NCBI GenBank assembly: GCA_016711325.1
Contig: JADJTH010000012.1
Span: 124,001 to 188,000, forward strand
Reading direction: 5' to 3'
DNA from: Nigerium sp.
GTDB lineage: Bacteria; Actinomycetota; Actinomycetes; Propionibacteriales; Propionibacteriaceae
Length of the DNA: 64,000 bases
This document shows positions 45,696-53,186 of this stretch, one piece after another. The first letter of the stretch is position 1, and each line of letters opens with the position of its first letter. A model generated the notes under the pieces. That model was not told the DNA's origin. It was given only the letters and a program-made list of their open reading frames with translations, and made no database searches. The translations under genes and the position numbers were made by a program.

Positions 45696-47210
45696 TCAGC
45701 CGAGCGGCTTCAGCAGCGGGAACAGGATCGTCTCGCGGATTCCGCGGTTGGTGAACAGCATGACGATCCGGTCGACACCCATGCCCATGCCGCCCATCGG
45801 GGGCGCCCCGAACTCCAGCGCGTTGAGGAAGTCCTCGTCGAGATGCATCGCCTCGGGATCGCCGTGGGCGGCCAGTAGCGACTGCTCGGTGAACCGCTCG
45901 CGCTGGATGACCGGGTCGATCAGCTCGCTGAACCCGGTGGCGCGCTCCATGCCGCCGACGATCAGATCCCACGCCTCGATGAGGCCCGGCTTGCTGCGGT
46001 GCGGGCGTGCCAGCGGCTGCGCGATCGCCGGATAGTCGCACACGAACGTCGGCTGCAGCAGGGTCGGCTCGACGATCTCGCCGAACAGTTCGACCGCCAG
46101 CTTGTCGGCCCCCCACGCGGGGTCGTATTCAACCTCGCGTTCGTCGGCGATCGCCTGCAGCCGCTCGAGCGGCGTGCCGGTGTCGATGGCCTCGCCCACC
46201 GCCTCCGAGAGGCCGTCATAGAGCGGCAGCCAGCGCCACTGCCCGTCGAGGTCGATCACGCCGGCGTCCGTCTCGATCTGCCGCGATCCGAGCGCGTCGG
46301 CGGCGTCGAGGATGATCCGCCGGGTGACGTCGGCGATCCCCCACTGGTCGGTCCACGCCTGGTAGCACTCCAGCATGGTGAACTCGGCCGAGTGGGACGA
46401 GTCGATGCCCTCGTTGCGGAAGATGCGGCCCATCTCATAGACCTTGTCGGTGCCGCCGACCATCGCGCGCTTGAGGTGCAGCTCGAGCGCGATCCGCAGC
46501 GTCATGTCGATGTCGAACGCGTTGAGGTGCGTGCGGAAGGGCCGCGCCGCCGCCCCGCCGTGGATGAGCTGCAGGGTCGGCGTCTCGACCTCGATGAAAC
46601 CCAGCCCATGCAGCGTCTCGCGGATCGACCGGGTGATCGCCGCGCGGGCGCGCACCATGGCGCGCGCGTCGTCGCGGACCACCATGTCGGCGTAGCGCTG
46701 CCGGACGCGGGACTCCTCGGACAGCTCCTTGTGCAGGGTCGGAAGCGGGCGCAGCGCCTTGGACGCCAGCGCCCAGCCGGTGGCCATCACGGACAGCTCG
46801 CCCCGGCGGCTGGAGATGACCCGGCCGGTGACGGACACGAAGTCGCCCAGGTCGGTGTCGGCCTTCCAGGCGTCCAGGGACTCCTGACCGACCTCGGCGA
46901 GGCTCAGCATCACTTGCAGGCGGGCGGAGTCGGCGTCCGGCGTGAACTGATCGGCCAGCGTCGCGAAGCACAGCTTGCCGGTGTTGCGCTGGAACATGAT
47001 CCGGCCGCTCACCGAGACGACGTCGCCCGTCTCGTCGCCGGCGACCAGGTGCGCGTAGGCGTCCCGGATCGCGGCGAGCGAATGGGTGCGCGGCACCTCC
47101 ACCGGGTAGGCCTCGCCGCCCTCGGCCAGGATGCGCGCCCGCTTGTCGAGGCGCACCTGCACCTGCTCGGAGACGGACGGCTGCGGCGCGGGCTGCTTGG
47201 TGTGGGTCAC
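45696..47210 (-). CDS. lysS: Lysyl-tRNA synthetase, class II
   Basis: 504 residues, the usual length. It charges tRNA-Lys. The N-terminal OB-fold anticodon-binding domain (SGRIMFQRNTGKLCFATL) is followed by the class II core: motif 2 around GRIFRNEGIDSSHSAEFTM and motif 3 GVDRIVMLFTNRGIRETI. It starts at GTG 47210, where TAGGAT lies six bases upstream, so the mRNA is probably leaderless. It is convergent with crgA, with only eight bases between the stops. Confidence 0.96.
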   Translation of the reverse strand: MTHTKQPAPQPSVSEQVQVRLDKRARILAEGGEAYPVEVPRTHSLAAIRDAYAHLVAGDETGDVVSVSGRIMFQRNTGKLCFATLADQFTPDADSARLQVMLSLAEVGQESLDAWKADTDLGDFVSVTGRVISSRRGELSVMATGWALASKALRPLPTLHKELSEESRVRQRYADMVVRDDARAMVRARAAITRSIRETLHGLGFIEVETPTLQLIHGGAAARPFRTHLNAFDIDMTLRIALELHLKRAMVGGTDKVYEMGRIFRNEGIDSSHSAEFTMLECYQAWTDQWGIADVTRRIILDAADALGSRQIETDAGVIDLDGQWRWLPLYDGLSEAVGEAIDTGTPLERLQAIADEREVEYDPAWGADKLAVELFGEIVEPTLLQPTFVCDYPAIAQPLARPHRSKPGLIEAWDLIVGGMERATGFSELIDPVIQRERFTEQSLLAAHGDPEAMHLDEDFLNALEFGAPPMGGMGMGVDRIVMLFTNRGIRETILFPLLKPLG

Positions 47211-47216
47211 CGGAGG

Positions 47217-47222
47217 ATCCTA
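47217..47222 (-). promoter_or_regulatory. Candidate -10 box, leaderless start of lysS
   Basis: TAGGAT on the - strand, six bases (CCTCCG) before GTG 47210. No purine-rich ribosome site precedes the start. Confidence 0.5.
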
Positions 47223-47283
47223 GCGTTCGCGCTCCCGCACCCCGTGACGCGCCCGGACGCGAAGAAGGCGGCTCGCGGGGCCT

Positions 47284-47450
47284 CGGGCTCAGAGATTGTC
47301 GCAATGACGAGGGGTCCCGGCCACCGACCGGGGGCTGGACTCACACATGGTCGTTATAGAGCCGCGCGCAAGGCCCCAAAACGACCATCTGCGAGTCCAG
47401 ACCCCGGACCCGGCTTTCCACCCTGCTGTAAACGACAATCTCTGAGCCCG
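47284..47450. repeat. 167-bp imperfect palindrome (MITE-like or structured element)
   Basis: The 305-bp gap between lysS and the DUF4349 gene holds this element. The outer arms are a perfect 18-bp inverted repeat (47284-47301 with 47433-47450, CGGGCTCAGAGATTGTCG). An inner stem pairs 47335-47355 with 47380-47400 at 19 of 21 positions around a 24-base loop. The intervening 33 and 32 bases are weakly complementary. No target-site duplication or protein gene is evident. It could be a non-autonomous mobile repeat, an extragenic palindrome or a folded RNA. Confidence 0.75.
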
Positions 47451-47515
47451 CCACCGCTTCGGCGCGGGCCAGCGCTTTCGGTGTCCACGGAGACACCTCA
47501 GGGAGCACCGACCGC

Positions 47516-48496
47516 TCATGCACCAGCGGCACCATCCGCGGCCGGCGCCTCGTGCGCGGCGGATCCGGCCCGCGCCGAGCGGCGACGGCTCAGCCACCAG
47601 ACGACCGGGCCGCCCACCAGCGCCAGCACCGCCGCGAACGGCAGCAGCGCGCCCACGACGACGAGCAACGCGCGCGCCGAGGCGCCGAGAGCGTCCCAGC
47701 CGCCCAGGAGGCCGGCTCGGAACGGGTTGGTGGTATCGACCGGCGCCGACTGCAGGGTCACCCACACGGTGGCCCGCTCGGTGATCGTCGAGAGGTACTC
47801 CTGCCGGGCGGTCAGCGACTCGAGTTCGGCCTGGCGCCGGGCCAGTTCGGACTCGACCTGCGCGATCTCGGTCACGGTGCCAGCGCGGTCCATGAGCGCC
47901 GTGACGCGCGCGATGGACGCCTCCAGCACGCGGATCCGGGCGTCGGTGTCGACGACCTCGTCGGTGACGTCGTCGGCCGTCAGCTCGCGGTGCCGCACGG
48001 CTCCCACCCCGGCGATGTCGGCGAGGAAGGCGTCCAGCTCCGCGGCCGGGATCGACACCGCGATCGTCGCCCACGCATGGCTGCTCCCCGACTCGCGCAC
48101 CGAGAGACTCTCACGGGTGACGTAGCCCTCCCTGGCCGCCGTGAGCTCCCGGACGCGGATGGCCGCGGCGTCGGCGTCCGGAACCTCGAGGGTGATCGAC
48201 GCCGTGCGCGCCACCTTGCGCTCGTCGTCGGTGGCGGCCGCAATGTCACCCTGTTCCCGGCCGGACGTGTCGCCGCCGGCCGCGTCGCCATTGGCCGGGG
48301 CGTACGGCAAAGACGCGCCCACGCCTGGGGCACCACTGCCGCCCGACGTGCAGGCGCTCACGATCAGCGAGACGACGATCAGGGTCACGAGGAGGACGGC
48401 GACCGACGCGATCCGGCCGGCGGCGGGTGCGGGGCGGAGGGGTTGTGCGCTCATACCCGTACGACGCACGCCGTCGCCACAACGTTGCGCGGACAT
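47516..48496 (-). CDS. DUF4349 putative lipoprotein with coiled coil and C-terminal TM helix
   Basis: 326 residues. A hydrophobic signal ends in lipobox LIVSAC, suggesting lipidation. A DUF4349 domain follows (ARTASITLEVPDADAAAIRV, then SSHAWATIAVSIPAAELDAF), with a coiled coil at the level of AQVESELARRQAELESLTAR and a C-terminal membrane helix (LLVVVGALLPFAAVLALVGG) with a basic tail. ATG 48496 has AAAGGG upstream. ATG 48454, which begins a second MSAQ phrase, would give a shorter and more typical signal peptide. The gene lies 40 bp after the anti-sigma gene and probably shares its promoter, so it may belong to the envelope-stress regulon. Confidence 0.8.
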   Translation of the reverse strand: MSAQRCGDGVRRTGMSAQPLRPAPAAGRIASVAVLLVTLIVVSLIVSACTSGGSGAPGVGASLPYAPANGDAAGGDTSGREQGDIAAATDDERKVARTASITLEVPDADAAAIRVRELTAAREGYVTRESLSVRESGSSHAWATIAVSIPAAELDAFLADIAGVGAVRHRELTADDVTDEVVDTDARIRVLEASIARVTALMDRAGTVTEIAQVESELARRQAELESLTARQEYLSTITERATVWVTLQSAPVDTTNPFRAGLLGGWDALGASARALLVVVGALLPFAAVLALVGGPVVWWLSRRRSARAGSAAHEAPAADGAAGA

Positions 48497-48536
48497 GCCG
48501 CCCTTTCTGCGCTGCCCGCTCGACGCGCGGCCATCC

Positions 48537-49466
48537 TCAGGGGGCGCAGACGTCCGCCCATCGCGGGTCGAGGACGACCGGCTCGGGCAGGTACGCCAGC
48601 ACATCGGCGCAGGTCGCCCGGGACGGCGGGCGCGCCGTCACCCCGTCGTACCAGCCGAAGCCGCAGCCGTCGCCGAGCGACAACCGCGTCGTCCGCACGG
48701 CATCCGCGGCGTCCGTGAACCGGAGGAGCAGCACGCTCCCGGTCGGAGTGCAGGTGAGGTCTTCGCCGACGGTGTCGGCCCAGATCGGTCCGTCGGTCAG
48801 CGCGCGGAACAGCGCCTCCGCGGCATCGCCCCCCACCGTGGACGCCCCGCGCAGGCCGGCCGCACCCGACCCGTCGATCTCGTACAGGCATGCCGTCGCG
48901 GCGATCGCGCCGGACAGGTCGGCGAGCGCCCCGTCGGCCGGGAACAGCGCGTCGTCGGGCGCCGGGCAGGCCGCGGCCTCGCGGACGCCCTCCCCCTGCG
49001 CCGGCAGGCCGGCCGTCTCGCCCGCACGCGCATCGTGGGCGACCGACTCGGGCGCACGGGCGCCCCCGCTCACCATCGAGGGGGCACCGCGCAGCCCCTC
49101 GGTGCTGAACGCGAGCGGGACGCCGAGCGCCACCACCGCGATCGCGGCCGCCGCCAGCCACGCCCCGGGACGCCTCCGGCGACGGACGACCACCTCGGAA
49201 GGGTCGCGGCCCTCCGGGACGATGGCCTCACCCGGAATCCGGGCATCGTGGCGAGCGGGCACGCGCCGTCGGTCGTCGCCCTCACCCACACCCGCCGCGC
49301 GGGTCGAGCGGGCCAGGAGCGCGGCCGGGTCGAGCGGGGTGGCGTCCACTGTGTCGGCCTGCTCCGCGAACGCCGCGCGCAGGGCCCGCTCGGCGCGGTC
49401 GCCGTCGGGCGTCGCGCCGGAGCGGCCGTCGCGGGGGCGGCCGGTTCCGGATCCGGGGTCAGTCAT
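48537..49466 (-). CDS. Putative anti-sigma factor or sigma-associated membrane protein
   Basis: 309 residues. A cytoplasmic N-terminus (about 1-98, with ERALRAAFAEQAD), one membrane helix (about 101-120, WLAAAAIAVVALGVPLAF) and an extracytoplasmic domain with several cysteines (AAACPAPDD, TACLYEID, LTCTPTG, RATCADV) that could form disulfides. It starts inside the end of the sigma gene (8-base overlap), the usual layout of an ECF sigma and its membrane anti-sigma. No HXXXCXXC zinc motif is seen, so the anti-sigma role rests on context. Confidence 0.72.
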   Translation of the reverse strand: MTDPGSGTGRPRDGRSGATPDGDRAERALRAAFAEQADTVDATPLDPAALLARSTRAAGVGEGDDRRRVPARHDARIPGEAIVPEGRDPSEVVVRRRRRPGAWLAAAAIAVVALGVPLAFSTEGLRGAPSMVSGGARAPESVAHDARAGETAGLPAQGEGVREAAACPAPDDALFPADGALADLSGAIAATACLYEIDGSGAAGLRGASTVGGDAAEALFRALTDGPIWADTVGEDLTCTPTGSVLLLRFTDAADAVRTTRLSLGDGCGFGWYDGVTARPPSRATCADVLAYLPEPVVLDPRWADVCAP

Positions 49467-49995
49467 CGTCGCCTCCGATCAGCGTGGTGCGCAGCTTCGT
49501 CAGGGCCCGGTGCACGTGCGACCGGGCGGTCGCCTCGGCGCAGTCGAGCACGTCCGCGATCTCGGCGAAGCTGAGATCGTCGTAGAAACGCAGCACGACG
49601 GCCGCTCGTTGCAGGGGAGGGAGGCCGCCGCACAGGTCCCACGCGACGGCGGCGTCCACCACCGCGTCGTCGACGCCGCGGGCCTCCCCGTCACGGATCC
49701 ACTGCTCGGGGGTGTCCGTCACCAGGGTCCGCGACACCTTGCGCCAGCGCGACACCGACGCGTTGACGATCGACCGTCGCACGTACGCGTCGACGCTCCC
49801 GCCCGCGGAGACGGCATCGAACCGCGGGTAGAGGCCGAGCAGGGCATCCTGCAGGGCGTCCTCGGCGTCCGCGTGGTCGCGCGTCACGAGATACGCGAAG
49901 CGTCGCAACGCGACCGAGCGGGCGCGCACGTAGTCGTCGAACGTGGGCGCCTCGTCGTCACGCAATTCGCTCAGGATCACCTCCAGCACCGGCAT
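49459..49995 (-). CDS. ECF-type RNA polymerase sigma factor (SigE-like family)
   Basis: 178 residues with region 2 (VALRRFAYLVTRDHADAEDALQDALLGLY) and region 4 helix-turn-helix (LSFAEIADVLDCAEATARSHVHRAL). The family resembles actinobacterial SigE-type ECF factors, which usually control envelope or stress genes. ATG 49995 is chosen because GAGGA lies five bases upstream. The gene overlaps the end of ogt by 38 bases, so it may be expressed from the repair operon as well as its own promoter. Confidence 0.9.
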   Translation of the reverse strand: MPVLEVILSELRDDEAPTFDDYVRARSVALRRFAYLVTRDHADAEDALQDALLGLYPRFDAVSAGGSVDAYVRRSIVNASVSRWRKVSRTLVTDTPEQWIRDGEARGVDDAVVDAAVAWDLCGGLPPLQRAAVVLRFYDDLSFAEIADVLDCAEATARSHVHRALTKLRTTLIGGDDD

Positions 49996-50503
49996 GCCCA
50001 TCCTCACGCATCAGGACGCCTTCGCGTTGCACCCCGGCCGCCTCATGGTCGAGCAGCCACCGCTTGCGTTCGATCCCGCCGGCGTAGCCGGTGAGACTTC
50101 CGGAGGCGCCGACCAGGCGGTGACACGGGACGATGATGCTGATCGGGTTGCGGCCCGTGGCCGCGCCGACCGCGCGCGAGGCGCCGGGGCTACCGAGGGC
50201 CGCGGCGATCTCTCCGTAGCTGCGGGTCTCGCCCGCAGGGATTCCGGTCAACGCCTGCCACACCCGCCGCTGGAACGCGGTGCCGCGCGGCGCGAGCGGC
50301 AGGTCGAACGCGGTGCGGACGCCCGCGAAGTAGCCCGTCAACTGCACGACGGCATCCTCGGCGACGGCGTCGTCCCGGACGCCGAGTGCGGCGGCGTCCG
50401 GGTAGTACTTCTGGCCCTCGGCGTAGACCCCGCACAGGACGCCGTCGCCGTTCACCGCCAAGGTGAGAGGTCCGACGGGTGAGTCGATCAGGCGGTACCG
50501 CAT
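49958..50503 (-). CDS. ogt: Methylated-DNA-protein cysteine methyltransferase
   Basis: 181 residues. It repairs O6-methylguanine by moving the methyl group to its own cysteine, in IIVPCHRLVG (about 126). The N-terminal domain (SPVGPLTLAVNGDGVLCGVY) and the DNA-binding helix (SYGEIAAALGSPGASRAVG) are complete, and the C-terminal tail is longer than usual. ATG 50503 has GGAGGA just upstream and overlaps the ada-alkA stop, mirroring the alkA-ogt pair of mycobacteria. Confidence 0.95.
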   Translation of the reverse strand: MRYRLIDSPVGPLTLAVNGDGVLCGVYAEGQKYYPDAAALGVRDDAVAEDAVVQLTGYFAGVRTAFDLPLAPRGTAFQRRVWQALTGIPAGETRSYGEIAAALGSPGASRAVGAATGRNPISIIVPCHRLVGASGSLTGYAGGIERKRWLLDHEAAGVQREGVLMREDGHAGAGGDPERIA

Positions 50504-51999
50504 GGTTCCTCCTCGGGAAGGCGGTTGATCGGGTGGTCGTCGACCGCCCACAGGTATTGGGTGGCGTAGGCCCGCCAGGGGCGCCAGCCTCGCGAGGCTC
50601 GTTCGGCACGGTCGACGCCCAGGCGAGCGCAGGCGCGCCGGACGCCGAGGTCGCCTGCCGGGAAGGCGTCCGGATCGCCGAGAGCGCGCATGGCGATCAT
50701 CTCCAGCGTCCACGGGCCGATGCCCCTCAGCGTGCCCAGCGCCGCGCGGGCGGCGTCCCGGTCGGCGCCCGGGGACAGGTCGGCCGTGCCGGCGCTCAGG
50801 GCGGCGGCGAGCCCGGTGAGCGTGGCGAGGCGGGACCCCGGCGCGGCCAGCGCGTCCGGAGGCAGGTCGGTCAACGCCTCCGCGGCCGGGAACAGATGCG
50901 TGAGCCCACCGGCGGGGTCGGAGACCGGCTCGCCGTACCGCGCGACCAGGCGCGCGGCGTGGGTGCGCGCCGCCGCCGTCGACACCTGCTGCCCGAGGAC
51001 CGCGCGCAGCGCGAACTCGTCGCCGTCCACGGTCCGCGGGACGCGGCGTCCGGGAGCGAGGGCCACCAGCGGTGCGAGCACCGGGTCGGCGGAGAGTGCC
51101 GCGTCCACGGCGACCGGGTCGGCGTCCAGGTCGAGCAGGCGCCGGCAACGCCCGATGACAGGGGTCAGGTCGCGCGGGTCGCTGAGGTGCACGGTGGCGG
51201 CGACGTGATCGGCGCGCGGCGCGAGCGCGACGAAACCAGGCCCGTGCGGCAGGCGCAGCGTGCGGCGGTAGGCGCCCTCGCGCCACTCCTCGACGCCGGG
51301 CACCGCGGTGGCGGCGAGGTGGCCGAACACGTTCGACGGGTGGAACGGACGCCGGAAGGCGAGCCGCAGCGACAGTTCCAGCGGGCGCGGGTCGCCGGGC
51401 GACCCGTCCGAGCGGCCGCGCGGGTCACGGTCGCGCCCGCGCCGTTCGGCTCGCAACGCGGACGGCGTCGCGGCGTATACGGCGCGGACCGTGTCGTTGA
51501 ACGAGCGGATCGACCCGAACCCGGCCGCGAAGGCGACCTCGGCCAGCGGCAGGCCGGTGGTGATCAACAGGACGCGGGCGGTGTGCGCCCGCTGCGCGCG
51601 CGCCAGCGCGATCGGGGACGCCCCCACCTCGACGAGGGTGAGCCGTTGCAGGTGCCGCACCGAGTAGCCGACACGGGCGGCGAGTCCCTCGACGCCTTCG
51701 CGGTCGACGACGCCGTCGCCGATGAGCCGCATCGCCCTGGCTGTGGTGTCGGCGCGGACGTCCCATTCGGCCGAACCGGGCACCGCGTCGGGGCGGCACC
51801 GCTTGCAGGCGCGGAATCCGGCCGCCTGCGCGGCGGCCGCGCTCGGGTGGAAGGTGGAGTGCCGCGGGTGCGGCGTCCGTGCCGGACAACTCGGTCGGCA
51901 GTAGATGCCGGTGCTGGTGACGCCCGTGAAGAAGCTGCCGTCGAACCGCGCGTCGCGGCCGGCGACGGCGGCGAGACAGGTGTCACGGTCCGGCATCAT
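50488..51999 (-). CDS. alkA: Ada-AlkA fusion: methyl-responsive regulator and 3-methyladenine DNA glycosylase
   Basis: 503 residues. The N-terminal Ada zinc domain has four cysteines (C34, C38, C65, C68); methylation of the first activates transcription in E. coli Ada. An AraC-type HTH follows (about 85-185, LPLAEVAFAAGFGSIRSFN). The C-terminal half is an AlkA glycosylase (LRAVLGQQVS, then the helix-hairpin-helix LRGIGPWTLEMIA and the catalytic-Asp region DAFPAGDLGVR). It thus senses and repairs alkylation and likely induces the alkA-ogt operon. CATGAT lies six bases before ATG 51999, possibly a leaderless start. Confidence 0.95.
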   Translation of the reverse strand: MMPDRDTCLAAVAGRDARFDGSFFTGVTSTGIYCRPSCPARTPHPRHSTFHPSAAAAQAAGFRACKRCRPDAVPGSAEWDVRADTTARAMRLIGDGVVDREGVEGLAARVGYSVRHLQRLTLVEVGASPIALARAQRAHTARVLLITTGLPLAEVAFAAGFGSIRSFNDTVRAVYAATPSALRAERRGRDRDPRGRSDGSPGDPRPLELSLRLAFRRPFHPSNVFGHLAATAVPGVEEWREGAYRRTLRLPHGPGFVALAPRADHVAATVHLSDPRDLTPVIGRCRRLLDLDADPVAVDAALSADPVLAPLVALAPGRRVPRTVDGDEFALRAVLGQQVSTAAARTHAARLVARYGEPVSDPAGGLTHLFPAAEALTDLPPDALAAPGSRLATLTGLAAALSAGTADLSPGADRDAARAALGTLRGIGPWTLEMIAMRALGDPDAFPAGDLGVRRACARLGVDRAERASRGWRPWRAYATQYLWAVDDHPINRLPEEEPCGTA

Positions 52000-52005
52000 G
52001 GCCCC

Positions 52006-52011
52006 ATCATG
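52006..52011 (-). promoter_or_regulatory. Candidate -10 box of the alkA-ogt operon
   Basis: CATGAT on the - strand, six bases before ATG 51999. The same hexamer and spacing precede the VIT-type gene, but the first T of TANNNT is missing, so confidence is low. Confidence 0.3.
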
Positions 52012-52159
52012 CCGGACGCCGCCGTCTCGGTCTGGCAGGAATGCGACACCGCCATCGGGCGGAGCGCAGCGCCCGTGCGCGGCCGCCCCGTCCCGTGATT
52101 GGGGTGTGGCAGGGCACTAGGATGAGAATGGTCCCATCGGAGCGGCGGAAGGGTTGGAA

Positions 52160-53179
52160 GTGACGAGGCAGCCACGCGAACCCCGCCTGTCCGATGTCGC
52201 CGAACGCGCGGGGGTCTCGCCGACCACCGTCTCGCGCGTGCTCAATCATCGCGGCTACCTCAGCCAGACGACGAAAGACCGGGTCGCGCAGGCCATCACC
52301 GAACTCGGCTATCGCCCCAACCAGGTGGCACGCTCGCTGCTGGGGCAGCGGACGAACATGATCGGTGTGATCATGCCCACAGTGTCGTTGCCCTTTTTCG
52401 GCGAGGTGGTCGCCACCCTCGAACACGCGCTCGGCCGTCACGGCTACCGCACGCTCCTGTGCAACAGCATGGGCCGCGCCGAGGCCGAGAGCGAGTATCT
52501 CGCTCAGCTGCTCGGCAACCGCGTGGACGGAATCATCTCCGGCGCGCACAACGACTCGATCCCCACGTACGCCACGACCCGTCTTCCGGTCGTCACCATC
52601 GACCGGGAGTTGGCGCCGCACATCCCCAACTTCCGCGCCGACAACGTCGCCGGCGGACGCCTGGCGACCGAGTTGCTGCTCGAGCGAGGGGCGCGGCGGC
52701 CCGCTCTCTTCACGTCGCGCTCGTCCGCGCGCAACGGGCGCGAGCGCGGCTATCGCGCCGTCCTGGCCGATGCCGGAATCCCGCCGATCGTGTCCACCGT
52801 CGAGTTCCACACCCCCGAGCCCGAGCGGACACGGCTGATCCACGCCGCGTTGGACCAGCACGCCGGCGAGATCGACGCGGTGTTCGCCACCGACGACCTC
52901 ACGGCCGGCACGGTGCTGGAATGGGTGCGGGGCACCGGCCGCCGCGTGCCCGAGGCCTTCAAGGTGGTCGGGTTCGACGGCACCGAGGCGATCCGTCGCG
53001 CCATGCCCTGGCTGACCACGGTGCGGCAGCCGATCGAGCAGATCTGCCTGAGCGCAGTGGACGCCCTGCTCGAACGAATCGAGCAGGGCGTCCCGCAGGG
53101 GGGTGGGCCCGACGACGGTAGCGCCCCGGTGCCTCCCATGGAGTTCCCGGTGACCCTCGTCGAGGGCGCCACCGCCTGA
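52160..53179 (+). CDS. scrR: LacI-family transcriptional regulator (probable sucrose repressor)
   Basis: 339 residues. N-terminal HTH and hinge (LSDVAERAGVSPTTVSRVLN, then GYRPNQVARSL), followed by a periplasmic-binding-protein-like sugar domain (MIGVIMPTVSLPFFGEVV, VVGFDGTEAIR). GTG 52160 is chosen because GGAAGGG (52147-52153) is six bases upstream; TTG 52154 would overlap it. It converges on the sucrose PTS gene with seven bases between stops, and probably binds a palindrome upstream of that gene. TAGGAT at 52118-52123 is a possible -10. The sucrose assignment comes from its neighbours. Confidence 0.88.
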   Translation: MTRQPREPRLSDVAERAGVSPTTVSRVLNHRGYLSQTTKDRVAQAITELGYRPNQVARSLLGQRTNMIGVIMPTVSLPFFGEVVATLEHALGRHGYRTLLCNSMGRAEAESEYLAQLLGNRVDGIISGAHNDSIPTYATTRLPVVTIDRELAPHIPNFRADNVAGGRLATELLLERGARRPALFTSRSSARNGRERGYRAVLADAGIPPIVSTVEFHTPEPERTRLIHAALDQHAGEIDAVFATDDLTAGTVLEWVRGTGRRVPEAFKVVGFDGTEAIRRAMPWLTTVRQPIEQICLSAVDALLERIEQGVPQGGGPDDGSAPVPPMEFPVTLVEGATA

Positions 53180-53186
53180 CGTGTCC

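Noticed and set aside
47341..47535. 64-residue open frame across the palindromic element
   Set aside because: It lies mostly in the inverted repeat, has no ribosome site and no family resemblance, and overlaps the end of the DUF4349 gene.
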